Positions 33,041 through 34,182 of a stretch of DNA of 34,182 bases are shown piece by piece. The notes beneath the pieces were generated by a model, which was given only the letters and a program-made list of their open reading frames with translations, was not told the origin of the DNA and ran no database searches. The position numbers and the translations under genes are program-made. Source of the DNA: Bacillota bacterium (lineage in GTDB: Bacteria; Bacillota; Sulfobacillia; Sulfobacillales; Sulfobacillaceae); assembly GCA_021784595.1 (NCBI GenBank), contig JAJYHT010000029.1:1-34182 (forward strand). The letters are read 5' to 3'. Within the stretch, counting starts at the first letter, position 1; each line of letters begins with the position of its first letter.

Positions 33041-34182
33041 ATGCAACTTCTGACTGAGATTTTGCTACTCCCGTTAATTGGGGCAGTCACCATAACGACA
33101 TTTAAGGGCCTAATGCCCAAAAAACTGCCAGGCATCTGGGCGAGCTTATTGGTTGGCATCAGTTTTTTGCTAAGCATTATGGCTGATGTAAATGTCTCGC
33201 ATTTGTCGGCTAGTCATCGGGTGATTACAGGGACCTTGTGGACATGGGTCAGTGGATTTGGGCCCTCGATAGGGGTTCGACTATATCTAGATCCCTTGGC
33301 TGGAATTTGGCTCTTGGTGATAACTGGTGTTGGAATGTTAATACATATCTATTCCATTGGGTACATGCACGACGACCCAGGCCGAGCGCGATACTTTTCC
33401 TATTTGAATTTTTTCATCTTTTCGATGCTGCTCTTGGTGCTCGCCGGCAATCTCATTATCCTCCTGATTGGCTGGGCTTTAGTAGGATTGGCGTCGTACT
33501 TCCTAATCGGGTTTTGGTATCAAAGACCCTCTGCGGTGCGGGCTGCCAAGAAGGCTTTTGTCATGAATACAGTCGGCGATGTGGGGATTCTTTTAGGACT
33601 CTCGCTTCTCTATTACCATTACCACACCATTGGATATCCGCACTTGTTCGCGCTCTTTGCCAATGCGGCGCCGGGCAGCGCATTTTTTGAATGGACGGCA
33701 TTTTTACTCTATGTAGGAGCCATGGCGAAATCAGCGCAGTTCCCATTACATATGTGGCTTGCTGATGCGATGGAAGGTCCAACCCCGGTTTCTGCGCTCA
33801 TTCATGCCGCTACTATGGTTACCGCAGGCGTGTATTTGATGGCCCGCCTGTATCCTTTGCTGCGATTGGCCCCTGATGTGCATTATCTGATAGGGGCGAT
33901 TGGCGCTTTTACTGCCATATTTGCGGCCAGTATTGCGATTTTCCAAAGGGACATCAAGAAAGTTCTCGCATACTCCACGCTTAGTCAATTGGGCTATATG
34001 TTCTTGGCCATTGGCGTCGGCGGTTTCGTGGCGGGAGTTTTTCATTTCATGACGCATGCCTTCTTTAAAGCCCTTCTGTTCTTAGCAGCGGGCAGTGTTA
34101 TTCATGCATTGCAAGGAGAGCAGGATCTCAACCACATGGGCGGGCTGGCAAAGAAAATGCCATGGACTGCAATGGCATTTTT
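33041..34182 (+). CDS. nuoL: NADH-quinone oxidoreductase subunit L, 3' end outside window
   Basis: The first 380 residues of the antiporter-like proton pump subunit are seen. The start ATG 33041 has AAGAAGGAG ten bases upstream. Conserved parts include YLDPLAG, the VMNTVGDVG segment with D180 (E. coli D178), K230 in AMAKSAQFPLHMWL (E. coli K229), PTPVSALIHAATMVTAGVYL and LAYSTLSQLGYM. The TM5 motif normally G-W-E-G-V-G-L reads G-W-A-L-V-G-L, so the conserved glutamate (E. coli E144) is A146. The rest of the gene, and probably nuoM and nuoN, lie beyond the end. Confidence 0.94.
   Translation, partial: MQLLTEILLLPLIGAVTITTFKGLMPKKLPGIWASLLVGISFLLSIMADVNVSHLSASHRVITGTLWTWVSGFGPSIGVRLYLDPLAGIWLLVITGVGMLIHIYSIGYMHDDPGRARYFSYLNFFIFSMLLLVLAGNLIILLIGWALVGLASYFLIGFWYQRPSAVRAAKKAFVMNTVGDVGILLGLSLLYYHYHTIGYPHLFALFANAAPGSAFFEWTAFLLYVGAMAKSAQFPLHMWLADAMEGPTPVSALIHAATMVTAGVYLMARLYPLLRLAPDVHYLIGAIGAFTAIFAASIAIFQRDIKKVLAYSTLSQLGYMFLAIGVGGFVAGVFHFMTHAFFKALLFLAAGSVIHALQGEQDLNHMGGLAKKMPWTAMAF

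Overview
The window looks like a chromosomal segment of a Gram-positive, aerobic, moderately GC-rich Firmicute. The best guess is a Sulfobacillus-like acidophile: moderate confidence for Firmicutes, low for the genus. The reasons are a rapZ-yvcK-whiA cluster, an ftsEX-ctpA-uvrBA order with a yvlD-like gene that recalls Bacillus, and a Nuo operon that includes nuoEFG, which the 11-subunit complexes of Bacillus lack.

Region 1 (1-2850) is an accessory zone full of debris. It starts with a zinc-ribbon gene fragment joined to the end of a PIN-domain toxin gene that carries a one-base frameshift. Next is the 3' half of a tRNA-Arg(UCU) gene, cut in the anticodon loop, which looks like the attR scar of an element lying to the left. 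It continues with two doubtful small genes, a complete HicB-HicA toxin-antitoxin pair, and the 3' end of a group II intron (maturase C-terminus plus domain V).

Region 2 (2878-9622) is mostly on the minus strand: an acetate uptake pair (SatP-type transporter and acetyl-CoA synthetase, each with a clear terminator), ispH, and a membrane thiol-redox cassette (CcdA, a TlpA/ResA-like thioredoxin and a degenerate Lgt-like membrane protein). A DMT/EamA exporter gene on the plus strand meets the cassette tail to tail, with a 99-base antisense overlap.

Region 3 (9765-20524, plus strand) holds cell division and DNA repair genes: ftsE-ftsX, a ctpA-type S41 protease, uvrB-uvrA-uvrC, a yvlD-like membrane protein and a HAD phosphatase. 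Spacings are short or overlapping from ctpA onward. A small membrane protein gene (20521-20772) faces this run from the minus strand.

Region 4 (20976-23965) is rapZ-yvcK-whiA. YvcK has an extra N-terminal membrane segment, and whiA overlaps yvcK by 79 bases.

Region 5 (24123-34182, running off the end) is a respiratory complex I operon in the order nuoABCDEFGHIJKL. Almost all iron-sulfur and proton-channel residues are intact. The exception is NuoL, where the conserved TM5 glutamate (E. coli E144) is alanine.

I saw no CRISPR array, no complete insertion sequence and no complete RNA gene. I did not find an obviously new multi-gene system. The best leads are the tRNA attachment scar, the NuoL substitution, the degenerate Lgt/TlpA/CcdA cassette and the membrane-anchored YvcK.
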